Program-made: the position numbers and the translations under genes | The notes under the pieces: model-generated | What the model saw: only the letters and a program-made list of their open reading frames with translations | Database searches by the model: none | Told to the model about the DNA's origin: nothing | Shown here: positions 1 through 6,194 of the stretch, piece by piece | How the letters are laid out: every line of letters starts with the position of its first letter | How positions within the stretch are numbered: position 1 is the first letter of the stretch | Assembly: GCA_013151585.1 (NCBI GenBank) | Contig: JAADHY010000335.1 | Coordinates: 1-7,528, forward strand | Direction of reading: 5' to 3' | From: Planctomycetota bacterium | GTDB taxonomy: Bacteria > Planctomycetota > Planctomycetia > Planctomycetales > Planctomycetaceae | DNA: 7,528 bases

Positions 1-141
1 GGCCCGCACACCAATCTTGTCCAACGCTCGCTCGCCCTGCTGCCAGGCGACCTCCAGCCAATGATCCAGTTCCCGTCGCAATCGTTCGACCGATGCCGTC
101 AATGGATTCTCCGGGGACGTTGTTGAGCTTTGTTCCGCCAT
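1..141 (-). CDS. Unknown small protein, N-terminal 47 residues only (third gene of the Hsp20 operon)
   Basis: The reading frame opens at an ATG (141-139) and stays open for exactly 47 codons to the window edge, so the C-terminus is not visible. A strong ribosome binding site, GGGAGG, lies 6 bases before the start. The first 14 residues are polar and probably disordered (MAEQSSTTSPENPL). The rest looks like an amphipathic helix rich in Arg, Glu, Trp and Gln (ERLRRELDHWLEVAWQQGER). No signal peptide or membrane segment is visible. It starts 48 bp after the stop of the upstream Hsp20 gene on the same strand, so it is probably co-transcribed and may be stress-induced. I do not recognise a family with certainty. 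A chaperone accessory role is only a guess from position, and a long multidomain protein cannot be excluded. Confidence 0.72.
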   Translation of the reverse strand, partial: MAEQSSTTSPENPLTASVERLRRELDHWLEVAWQQGERALDKIGVRA

Positions 142-189
142 GGCCTGCCTCCCTTGGAAGTAAAAGACTGGTGATCAGTCACCATCGCC

Positions 190-594
190 TCATTCGGACT
201 TCACCTGAATGCGGCGAGGTTCCGGTTTCGCAGCTTTCGGCAAGAAGACTTCCAGAACGCCATTCGTGAGTTTGGCGGTGATCCGCTCGTGATCTACGTC
301 GTCGCTGAGAATGAACGAACGGAAGTAATCTCCAACAGCGTATTCTTGATGCAGCAATCGGGCTCCCTCCGGAGCTTCCGGTTTGACTCGGCCAAACAAC
401 GTCAGCTTGTTATCCTCGACCTGCAGGTCCAGCGTTTCGACCGAGACTCCCGGCAAATCCGCCCGCAGCACCAAACCGTCTTCCGTCTCGAAGATATCAA
501 TAGGCGGCGTAAAGACATACCGTTCGAGGGGCTGCCCGGGTTCGCGGCCAGCTTCGACCTCCGCTTCTTGCCTTTTCGACAATTCGTTCGTCAT
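190..594 (-). CDS. Small heat-shock protein, Hsp20/alpha-crystallin family (second of tandem pair)
   Basis: This 134-residue protein is an ATP-independent holdase: family members form oligomers that bind unfolding proteins in the cytoplasm and hand them to DnaK/ClpB. The alpha-crystallin domain runs from about residue 29 to 121. It opens with 'PPIDIFETEDGLVLRADLPGV' and ends with the hallmark 'NGVLEVFLPK' (111-120). The short C-terminal tail carries an I-x-V oligomerisation motif (IQV, 129-131). The N-terminal arm is short and charged, unlike the more hydrophobic arm of its neighbour, which may change substrate choice or hetero-oligomer assembly. The start is supported by GGGAG about 9 bases upstream; 'GGAGACC' precedes the ATG. 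It lies 55 bp after the neighbouring Hsp20 gene and 48 bp before the next gene, consistent with one leftward transcript. The two Hsp20s are clearly diverged, so this is not a recent duplication. Confidence 0.95.
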   Translation of the reverse strand: MTNELSKRQEAEVEAGREPGQPLERYVFTPPIDIFETEDGLVLRADLPGVSVETLDLQVEDNKLTLFGRVKPEAPEGARLLHQEYAVGDYFRSFILSDDVDHERITAKLTNGVLEVFLPKAAKPEPRRIQVKSE

Positions 595-649
595 CGGTTT
601 GGTCTCCCGACTCGGGCGAAATCGCCGCGCTTGGGCTGGCCGGGACGCA

Positions 650-1096
650 TTACCCTTCGCCTTCCACCACGGGAATGTGTCGTGCGCGGGCTTCGGGCGC
701 CTTGGGCAAATGAACCTTCAGAACTCCGTTGGTGAACTCCGCCGTCAGCTCGTCCTCGTTCACGCGTTCCGGCAGGGTCAGCGAACGTTGCCACGCCCCC
801 TGCGGTCGCTCCTGCCGACGAAATCGTTCCTCCGGAATCGCCTCCAGTTCGTTCCGCTTGCCTTTCAGGGTCAACACGCCCCCCGCCACCGTCAGCTCCA
901 GATTCTCCAACGTGACGCCAGGGAGCTCCGCCGTCAACAAATACTCGTCTTCAAGCTCGTAAAGATTGATCGGCGGGTACTGACGCCCCATGCGGAACGT
1001 TTGGAACGTCAGGTTGACGCTCTGGAGCAGGCGGTCCACCTCTCGCTCGATGTCATGCAGGGCATTCCAATAATGCCCCCAGCGAAAAACTGGCAT
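650..1096 (-). CDS. Small heat-shock protein, Hsp20/alpha-crystallin family (first of tandem pair)
   Basis: This 148-residue Hsp20 has a typical three-part layout. The N-terminal arm (1-40) is aromatic and hydrophobic (MPVFRWGHYWNALHDIEREV). The alpha-crystallin domain spans about 41-133 and contains 'AELPGV' (56-61) and 'NGVLKVHLPK' (123-132). The tail has an I-x-V motif, IPV (141-143). The motif 'ERPQGAWQRSLTLPERV' is the usual beta5-beta6 loop region that makes the dimer contact in bacterial Hsp20s. The frame is open well upstream of the ATG at 1096, but that extension (to 1465) is compositionally unlike protein. The chosen ATG has GAGGGG about 8 bases upstream and gives the family's normal length. 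It is the first gene of the leftward operon, with a good promoter about 45 bp upstream, so heat-shock control is likely but not proven from sequence. Confidence 0.96.
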   Translation of the reverse strand: MPVFRWGHYWNALHDIEREVDRLLQSVNLTFQTFRMGRQYPPINLYELEDEYLLTAELPGVTLENLELTVAGGVLTLKGKRNELEAIPEERFRRQERPQGAWQRSLTLPERVNEDELTAEFTNGVLKVHLPKAPEARARHIPVVEGEG

Positions 1097-1140
1097 CGAT
1101 TGGCCCCTCGTCCGCAATTCACATCCGACCGCTGCCTCGC

Positions 1141-1170
1141 ATCCTACAATGGCCGGCGCGAAACTGTCAA
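1141..1170 (-). promoter_or_regulatory. Predicted promoter of the hsp20 operon
   Basis: On the minus strand a perfect -35 box TTGACA (1170-1165) is followed after 18 bp by TAGGAT (1146-1141). Transcription would begin near 1134 and give a leader of about 38 nt. The same stretch can also be read as a sigma-32-like promoter: TTGA, 12 bases, then GGCCATTGT, which resembles the CCCCAT type of -10. Sequence alone cannot decide between a housekeeping and a heat-shock sigma. No CIRCE operator (TTAGCACTC with its inverted partner) is present nearby. Confidence 0.6.
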
Positions 1171-1423
1171 AAGAATCTCCGCGGCGGAAACTGGATTCCG
1201 AACACTCCGCTGCCTCATCGGCGGTTTCTTCGTTGTCGCAAACCACGTGCCGCCTCGAGTCGATTACCCGATGAGGGGACATCGATCTGTGCGGCAAGAC
1301 GCAAGGCTTGGCTGTGTCGAGGGTTAGGCGGCATCGCTCTTTCCCGTGTCCCGCCCGGTCGTGGCGGAAAAGCCCTTTTTGCCGATCCCGTGCGTTTGCA
1401 AAGTCCGTGCGGAACCGCCAAAC

Positions 1424-1436
1424 TGTCATTGTGACA
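1424..1436. repeat. 13-bp palindrome TGTCA-TTG-TGACA, possible operator
   Basis: Two perfect 5-bp arms (1424-1428 and 1432-1436) flank TTG. The size and symmetry fit a dimeric regulator site in the divergent promoter region, but the regulator is unknown. A palindrome this short can arise by chance. Confidence 0.3.
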
Positions 1437-1658
1437 TACGACACGACTGCCAGCATCGTCCGCACCGACTCGCTGGCGGCGATGTCGAAGCCACTCCCCG
1501 GAAAGAATGGGCTGGTTGGTTCAGACGCGGAATCACCCTACCGGCTCGGTTCCGTCTGCGCCAGGGATCGCCAAAGGTCTTTTCTCAATTTGGTCTCGTC
1601 GAAGGTCGCCCGCGCCCCGGATCGGCGCGGCGGGCTGAACAATTTTTTGGAGGACTCG

Positions 1659-2174
1659 ATGACTCGTCCGCTTGATCCCCGTCACGCTGTCTACGCCGGC
1701 AGCTTTGACCCACTCACCCTAGGCCATCTGGACATCATCGAACGGGGGGCTCGCCTCTTCGACCGCTTAACCGTCGGGGTCGGGATCAATCCGGACAAAC
1801 AGCCGCTGTTCTCGCCCGATGAGCGGCTGCGCTTGGCTCGGGAAGTCTTAGCCTCACTGAAGAACGTGGACGTTCAATGCTTTCAGGGGTTGGCGGTCGA
1901 TTTCGTCCGCGCGTGTGGAGCAGCGGTCATGTTGCGGGGAGTCCGCACGCTGACCGACATGGAAGCGGAATTCTCAATGTCGCTGGCCAACCGAACCTTG
2001 GCGCCCGACATCGAGACGGTCTTCTTGATGGCTAGCGAGGACTATTCTCACGTTTCCAGTACGCTGATCAAGCAAATCGCGACTATGAGCCGCGACAGCG
2101 CCGAGGAAAAACTGCGAGGGTTCCTCCCGGAACCGATCATCCGTCCCTTGTTGGCGAAATGCCGCGGTGAGTGA
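1659..2174 (+). CDS. coaD: Phosphopantetheine adenylyltransferase (PPAT), coenzyme A biosynthesis
   Basis: CoaD transfers AMP from ATP to 4'-phosphopantetheine, giving dephospho-CoA and pyrophosphate. It is the penultimate step of CoA synthesis and acts in the cytoplasm, usually as a hexamer. The 171-residue protein matches the family in length (about 160). It shows the nucleotidyltransferase signature 'YAGSFDPLTLGHLDIIERGA' near residues 11-30, with the TxGH motif. It also has 'RGVRTLTDMEAEFSMSLANR', 'PDIETVFLMASEDYSHVSST' and the catalytic (I/V)SST-type motif with following Lys ('VSSTLIKQIA'). The frame is open back to 1308, but the ATG at 1659 has a strong TTGGAGGA 4-5 bases upstream and begins the conserved fold at once, so the longer start is rejected. 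It stands between the divergent hsp20 operon and the HtrA gene, separated by 562 and 237 bp, and looks like its own transcription unit. Confidence 0.97.
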   Translation: MTRPLDPRHAVYAGSFDPLTLGHLDIIERGARLFDRLTVGVGINPDKQPLFSPDERLRLAREVLASLKNVDVQCFQGLAVDFVRACGAAVMLRGVRTLTDMEAEFSMSLANRTLAPDIETVFLMASEDYSHVSSTLIKQIATMSRDSAEEKLRGFLPEPIIRPLLAKCRGE

Positions 2175-2208
2175 GAAGCCGCCCGCCGGGGAGCGTCCAT
2201 GAGAATCG

Positions 2209-2237
2209 AGCGTCGGCGTCGAGCCCGCCGGAACGCT
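2209..2237 (+). terminator. GC-rich hairpin after coaD, possible terminator without U-tract
   Basis: The arms AGCGT-CGGCG (2209-2218) and CGCCG-GA-ACGCT (2226-2237) form a 10-bp stem with a two-base bulge and a 7-base loop. It begins 34 bp after the coaD stop. No T-run follows, so it is not a classic intrinsic terminator. It could slow polymerase or protect the 3' end. Confidence 0.3.
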
Positions 2238-2294
2238 TCGAGCTCGGTTCGGACAGTCTTCCGGCGGCCCCCGTTTCGACAGCAGAACTCCGTC

Positions 2295-2323
2295 TTGAGC
2301 CAATGCGCGGAAGTGCGTATACA
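2295..2323 (+). promoter_or_regulatory. Predicted sigma-70-type promoter of the HtrA gene
   Basis: TTGAGC (2295-2300) and TATACA (2318-2323) are separated by the ideal 17 bp. The start site would be near 2330, leaving a leader of about 82 nt before the ATG at 2412. This argues that the protease gene is transcribed separately from coaD. Confidence 0.6.
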
Positions 2324-2411
2324 TGCCACCTGAGAGAAGCGATTCAGCCAGCCGGGACGTTCCGGCCGATCGCCGGGGGAACTGAGATCACGACAGGAAG
2401 GAGTCTTTGCG

Positions 2412-3638
2412 ATGCGACAATGGATGGGATGTTTGCTTTCTGCGTTGCTGGGTGGCCTTTTAGCCGTGGGTCTGGTGGAGCGACCTTGGGAACAGCCGGC
2501 CACCGCTCAAGTTCGCGGCGGCCGTCGGGGACCAACCTTCCCCATTCAACCGGCTCCCGCTCACCCCGGTTCGGAAGCGACACCCCCCGCGCCGTCTCCG
2601 GTACCGGCCTCGAGGCTGTTCAACACGGAGGGCTTGACGCCGGAAGAGGCCGTTAATGTCGCCGTGTATGAGCGGGTCAACAAGAGCGTGGTCAACATCA
2701 CGACCCGCAGTACGCGGCTGGACAGTTTCTTTTTGCTGGAGGTACCGGAGGAGGGAACCGGTTCCGGTTCGGTCATCGACAAAGCGGGCCATATCCTCAC
2801 GAACTTCCACGTGATCGAAGACGCTGAAGCCGTCGCTGTCCGGCTCTTCGATGGAAAGACGTACGATGCGTCGTTCGTCGGAGCGGACCCGATCAACGAC
2901 ATTGCGGTCATCAAGATCGACGCGGCTCCCGACGTGCTTCATCCGGTGATCTTCGGCAATTCCAGCAATTTGCGCGTCGGCATGCGCGTCTTCGCGATCG
3001 GCAACCCCTTCGGCTTAGAACGAACATTGACCACCGGTATCATCTCCAGCCTCAACCGGTCGATGCAGATTCGAGCCAATCGCACCATCAAGTCGATTAT
3101 CCAGGTCGACGCGGCCATCAACCCGGGCAATTCCGGCGGGCCGCTTCTGGACGCGCACGGTCGGTTGATCGGCATGAACACGGCCATCGCCAGCAAGACC
3201 GGCCAAAGCGCCGGAGTCGGCTTTGCCATCCCTGTGAACCTGATCTCGCGCGTCGTGCCTCAGCTCTTGACTCACGGACACGTGATCCGGCCGGATTTGG
3301 GAATCCGGGGCGTCTACGAAACCGGAAAAGGTCTGCTGATCACTCAGTTGGTCCCGAACGGTCCAGCGGAACGAGCCGGACTACGCGGGCCGCGAATCAT
3401 CCGTCGGCGCCGCGGACCTTTTGTCTTTGAACGGATCGACGTGAGCGCCGCCGATTTGATCATCGCCGTGGATGGCGAAAAGGTCGAAACGTGGGACGAC
3501 TTGATGAGCATCGTCGAACGGAAACAGCCGGGCGATCGGGTCGTGGTGACCGTGCTCCGGGAAGGACGGCGGCTCGACGTTCCGGTCATCCTGGGAGGCG
3601 AAACTCCCAGCGGTCCCTACCGTCGACACAACATCTGA
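2412..3638 (+). CDS. HtrA/DegP/Deg1-family secreted serine endoprotease with one PDZ domain
   Basis: This 408-residue protein degrades misfolded or damaged proteins outside the cytoplasmic membrane. The N-terminus has Arg2 and a hydrophobic stretch (5-21), followed by a possible AxA cleavage site after Ala32; it could also stay as a membrane anchor. A Pro-rich linker covers 41-67. The trypsin-like domain (about 78-285) contains the complete triad: His133 in 'TNFHVIED', Asp163 in 'DPINDIAVIKI' and Ser241 in 'NPGNSGGPLL'. 'AIGNPFGL' (195-202) is the usual HtrA motif. A single PDZ domain follows (about 292-395; 'GPAERAGL', 'ADLIIAVDGEKV'). The organisation resembles cyanobacterial HhoA and plant Deg1 rather than the two-PDZ DegP. 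The start is supported by AAGGAG (2398-2403), 8 bases upstream. Unusual is an Arg-rich stretch (325-334) inside the PDZ domain. I give no symbol because degP, degQ, degS and hhoA cannot be separated here. Confidence 0.95.
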   Translation: MRQWMGCLLSALLGGLLAVGLVERPWEQPATAQVRGGRRGPTFPIQPAPAHPGSEATPPAPSPVPASRLFNTEGLTPEEAVNVAVYERVNKSVVNITTRSTRLDSFFLLEVPEEGTGSGSVIDKAGHILTNFHVIEDAEAVAVRLFDGKTYDASFVGADPINDIAVIKIDAAPDVLHPVIFGNSSNLRVGMRVFAIGNPFGLERTLTTGIISSLNRSMQIRANRTIKSIIQVDAAINPGNSGGPLLDAHGRLIGMNTAIASKTGQSAGVGFAIPVNLISRVVPQLLTHGHVIRPDLGIRGVYETGKGLLITQLVPNGPAERAGLRGPRIIRRRRGPFVFERIDVSAADLIIAVDGEKVETWDDLMSIVERKQPGDRVVVTVLREGRRLDVPVILGGETPSGPYRRHNI

Positions 3639-3854
3639 CAGTGATCTGACCGTGCCCCCGATCGCAAACGCCCTCGGAACTCGGAGGTGCTGCTCTGCCT
3701 TTGCCAGTCTGGTTGAAGGAGCCGGAAGAACAGTCGAGTAGGAACCTCGGTCGCCCGGTTATTCCACGGCGGCACGCAAAGCGCCCGTTGATCCGTGTCG
3801 CGCAACGGAGGCGCAATTTGCGGAGCGGCTTCGCAGAAGTCCCTCGTCGTCCCA

Positions 3855-3875
3855 AAGGGTATGAATATCACCCTT
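3855..3875 (+). repeat. Small inverted repeat AAGGGT/ACCCTT downstream of the HtrA gene
   Basis: A 6-bp perfect stem (3855-3860 with 3870-3875) encloses a 9-base AT-rich loop about 215 bp after the HtrA stop. Only TT follows the stem, so it is a poor terminator. Its role is unknown and it may be chance. Confidence 0.25.
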
Positions 3876-4117
3876 CCGAGGACCGAGTCCGTGACCGTCT
3901 CCGCACGCGGCTTGCTCTCGGATTGCAGGAAACTCTTCGGCGCCGCCTCGGCTTTCCTTTCCCGTGTCTGCTCAGAGGTTGAGACGCAAGGCGGCACCGT
4001 GGCCAGTGCTCTGACCATCGACTCGCCGGGAAGCGGCCACTACACGTTTGACAAGGGCTGACGGCTTCTGTCGCTACCGTATGCCCCTCCATTGCCGATC
4101 GCCACCATATCTGCATC

Positions 4118-4154
4118 TTCCCTTCATGAACCGTTACCTTTTTCCTTTCATGAA
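4118..4154. repeat. Direct repeat of a palindromic 13-mer, 24-bp period; possible operator pair
   Basis: TTCCCTTCATGAA (4118-4130) and TTCCTTTCATGAA (4142-4154) match at 12 of 13 positions. Each contains the perfect palindrome TTCATGAA; the second extends to the 10-bp TTTCATGAAA (4146-4155). Their centres are 24 bp apart, slightly over two helical turns, so two dimers could bind on roughly the same face. They lie about 360 bp before the solute-binding protein start and about 45 bp before a -10-like TAAGAT. A regulatory role is inferred only from the arrangement. Confidence 0.4.
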
Positions 4155-4509
4155 ATTGGCGTATCGTCCGTCAGTCAACTCGATGTTCTGCGGCGTAAGA
4201 TAAAAAGACAGCGTCTACCCTGTTCGCCGGTGTCGTCTGTGTTGAAGATGGGTTGGCGAAGTGCATCCCCCGGCATGCCTGAAGCGGGGCTGGGCGGCTG
4301 CGGTCGGACGCCTCATACCCGTGCAAAGAAAGGGGGCGTCGGCTAGACTGCGGCGTCGAGCGCGGTCCGGTCACGAGCGGCGAGGAGCCGCGACGCGGGC
4401 AGAGGCGGTCCCAGGGGACGACGCGCCACAATAGCGCATGGACTGGTTCCGCGCTGAATCAACAACGGACGGTCATTCGGGGTTTGTAGCGAAAGGTTGG
4501 CACAGCTCA

Positions 4510-6105
4510 ATGACAAAGACCCATTTGACAAGCTTTCCAACGAGGAAACTGGTTTTGGCGGCCGGCCTGCTGGCGGCGGTCGTTGGCTGTTCCCGTGAGA
4601 AATCTGAGGAACCGCAGCGCCGACCGTTTGAGGGCGTGTCGCTCCGGGTGGTCGTTCCGAGAGGGCTTGATTTAGCCACTCGTTGGCAGCTTTTGCTGGA
4701 TGAATGGTGCGAGTGGACCGGCGCCGAGGTTGCGGTGACCGAGTTGCCTATGCAGTTGGGGCAGATTCCGAATTCGCCGGAAGCGAAACAGGCCTTGTCT
4801 GAAGCCAATCTGGTGGTGTTTCCCCTGCCCGACTTTTCGGATTACGTCGAGGCGGGCCTGGTGGCCCCGTTTCCCGAAAGCCAGCTTTCTTCGAATGTGC
4901 TGGATTGGAACGACCTGTTGCGCGGCGTACGGCTTGCTGCCGGTTCCGTGGAGCAGCAAGCTGCGGCGCTGCCCATTTCCTGCCCGACTTTGATTGGCTA
5001 TTACCGAGCGGACCTGCTTCGGAAAGCCGGAGGCCACCCGCCCTCCACGTGGGACGACTATCATCGGCTTGTCAAAGACCTGGACGACTGGGCTCCCGGT
5101 CATGTGGCTGTGGAGCCCTGGGGAGAACCGTTCCGAGCGACTTTGTTTCTTGCGCGCGCGGTAGCTTATGCGCAGCACCCGGCGAACTATTCGCTTTATT
5201 TCGACATTTTCTCCAACAAGCCGTTGATCGATCGTCCGGCCTTTGTCCGCGCGCTGGAGCGGAGTCTGGCCACCGTGAAGCTGATGCCCAAAGACGTCTT
5301 ACATTACACCCCGGAGGACTGCCGGCGGGCGATCCTGTCGGGGCGGGCTGCCATTGCGCTGACGTTCGAGACCAGCTCGAACGGCAAGCCGCTCGTCTTC
5401 TCACGCTTCGACAAAGCCGGGTCTAAGGACGAACACAAGACGCAGGTGGAAACCGGTCCGCCGGAAAGACCGTCTGATTCGATCTTTGCTGGTTCAGACG
5501 ATCCGGCGCCACCGGGGGCCGCTCAGGTTCGTCGACCGGAAGGAATGCAGATCGGCTTTTTTCAACTGCCGGGAACGGCCGAGGTTTACAATAACTCGAT
5601 CGAAAAATGGGAGCCGCCGCCGGAACGCGCTTTGAACCGCTGTGTCCTGGCGGCATTCGGCGGATTGTGCGCCAGCGTACCGCCATCGGAGTCTGGAGCG
5701 GTGCGAGAGGCGGCTTGCCATTTGCTGGCCGTGTTGTGTCGAGAGCGGTTGCTGGAAGCTTTCCCAGAGACCGCGCGCACAGTGTGCCGCGAATCGCAGA
5801 TCGCTGCCGCCGAAAACTGGGTCGGTCGAGAGCTGACAGCCGAGGAACGTATGCAGTACGTTGCGGTCACCGCGGAAAGCTACCGAAACACGCCGGTCGT
5901 GGCCGAGCTGCCTTTCGCAGGAGCCCCTCGGTTTCGGGCGGCCCTGACGGCCGGGTTGGGAGAGGCTCTGTCCGGCCAGAAAACCCCTGCGGACGCCTTG
6001 AAAGCGGTGGCGGAACAATGGCAACAGATCGCCAGCCAAATCGGCCTCGACCGGGTGCGCGACAGTTATCGGCGGCGGCTCGGACTGCACGCGCGGGCCC
6101 AATAA
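4510..6105 (+). CDS. Lipoprotein, family 1 extracellular solute-binding protein (orphan ABC-transporter binding protein)
   Basis: The 531-residue product begins with a lipoprotein signal: Arg12-Lys13, a hydrophobic core (14-26) and a lipobox ending VVG-Cys27, so it should be lipid-anchored outside the inner membrane. The body has the two-lobe binding-protein pattern: a first beta strand (LRVVVPRG, 45-52), 'ANLVVFPLPDFSDYVEAGLVAPF' (99-121), then the hinge-like 'ALPISCPTLIGYYRADLLRKAGGHPPSTWDDY' (153-184), typical of carbohydrate-type family 1 proteins, and 'ILSGRAAIALTFE' (275-287). Residues about 289-345 are a polar, Pro-rich insert. The C-terminal half is helical with several Cys residues. 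An in-frame ATG at 4438 would add 24 residues without a ribosome binding site and would bury the signal peptide, so 4510 is preferred, although its own AAAGG is 13 bases away. No permease or ATPase gene is adjacent. The substrate is unknown. Confidence 0.85.
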   Translation: MTKTHLTSFPTRKLVLAAGLLAAVVGCSREKSEEPQRRPFEGVSLRVVVPRGLDLATRWQLLLDEWCEWTGAEVAVTELPMQLGQIPNSPEAKQALSEANLVVFPLPDFSDYVEAGLVAPFPESQLSSNVLDWNDLLRGVRLAAGSVEQQAAALPISCPTLIGYYRADLLRKAGGHPPSTWDDYHRLVKDLDDWAPGHVAVEPWGEPFRATLFLARAVAYAQHPANYSLYFDIFSNKPLIDRPAFVRALERSLATVKLMPKDVLHYTPEDCRRAILSGRAAIALTFETSSNGKPLVFSRFDKAGSKDEHKTQVETGPPERPSDSIFAGSDDPAPPGAAQVRRPEGMQIGFFQLPGTAEVYNNSIEKWEPPPERALNRCVLAAFGGLCASVPPSESGAVREAACHLLAVLCRERLLEAFPETARTVCRESQIAAAENWVGRELTAEERMQYVAVTAESYRNTPVVAELPFAGAPRFRAALTAGLGEALSGQKTPADALKAVAEQWQQIASQIGLDRVRDSYRRRLGLHARAQ

Positions 6106-6108
6106 GCG

Positions 6109-6137
6109 ACGCCCGACTGCATGAGCCGGGCGTTTCC
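6109..6137 (+). terminator. Possible terminator of the solute-binding protein gene
   Basis: ACGCCCG (6109-6115) pairs perfectly with CGGGCGT (6127-6133) across an 11-base loop. It begins 3 bp after the stop codon and runs into TTT (6133-6135). The T-run is short, so termination efficiency is uncertain, but the position between two convergent genes is what one expects. Confidence 0.5.
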
Positions 6138-6152
6138 GATCGTTCGCAAGGC

Positions 6153-6174
6153 CAGCCGCTTCTTGGCGCGGCTG
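6153..6174 (-). terminator. Hairpin after rpmA, possible terminator
   Basis: CAGCCGC (6153-6159) pairs with GCGGCTG (6168-6174) across an 8-base loop. It lies about 20 bp beyond the rpmA stop on the minus strand. No T-run follows on that strand, so an intrinsic mechanism is doubtful; with the hairpin at 6109-6133 it separates the two convergent genes. Confidence 0.35.
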
Positions 6175-6194
6175 CGGGATGTCTGGTTGATCCG

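Larger units (their letters stand above)
1097..1658. other. Divergent hsp20/coaD intergenic region (562 bp), no gene seen
   Basis: Several frames are open here, but none has a ribosome binding site with a protein-like sequence, and they overlap one another on both strands. The region holds the hsp20 promoter, a 13-bp palindrome at 1424-1436, a near-repeat of the hsp20 -35 region at 1416-1428, and a short hairpin (CGATG 1269-1273 with CATCG 1280-1284). I could not find a strong promoter for coaD. The best candidate is a weak TTGGTT (1516-1521), 17 bp, TACCGG (1539-1544). Confidence 0.6.
3639..4509. other. 871-bp intergenic region, no convincing gene
   Basis: Open frames of 65-133 codons exist on both strands, but they overlap each other, lack ribosome binding sites and read as Arg-, Ser- and Pro-rich shadow sequence. 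Visible structure: a hairpin AAGGGT/ACCCTT (3855-3860 and 3870-3875, 9-base loop), a hairpin TGCGGAG/CTTCGCA (3819-3825 and 3829-3835), a pair of TTCATGAA palindromes (4118-4154), a -10-like TAAGAT (4196-4201) with no good -35 partner, and a GC-rich stretch (4340-4430). Neither a clear terminator for the HtrA gene nor a clear promoter for the solute-binding protein gene was found. No tRNA-like T-arm was seen. Confidence 0.6.

Noticed and set aside
383..1327. Long plus-strand frame of 314 codons across the Hsp20 genes
   Set aside because: It is the antisense shadow of two well-supported Hsp20 genes; the product is Arg- and Ser-rich with no domain.
1097..1465. In-frame 123-codon N-terminal extension of the first Hsp20
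   Set aside because: The sequence is not Hsp20-like, the true ATG at 1096 has a good ribosome binding site, and the predicted promoter lies inside the extension.
1308..1658. 117-codon N-terminal extension of CoaD
   Set aside because: CoaD homology and the ribosome binding site both point to the ATG at 1659.
1097..1658. CIRCE/HrcA operator for the hsp20 operon
   Set aside because: No TTAGCACTC-N9-GAGTGCTAA-like sequence was found on either strand.
2048..2503. Minus-strand 151-codon frame between coaD and the HtrA gene
   Set aside because: It overlaps the ends of both genes, has no ribosome binding site and a Ser/Arg-rich product typical of antisense GC-rich DNA.
3617..4018. Minus-strand 133-codon frame after the HtrA gene
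   Set aside because: It overlaps the HtrA 3' end, shows no recognisable domain or ribosome binding site, and competes with other open frames in the same stretch.
3701..4061. Plus-strand frames of 93 and 88 codons
   Set aside because: They overlap each other in different frames and neither has a domain or start signal.
4438..4509. Upstream ATG for the solute-binding lipoprotein
   Set aside because: It lacks a ribosome binding site and would put 24 polar residues ahead of the lipoprotein signal.
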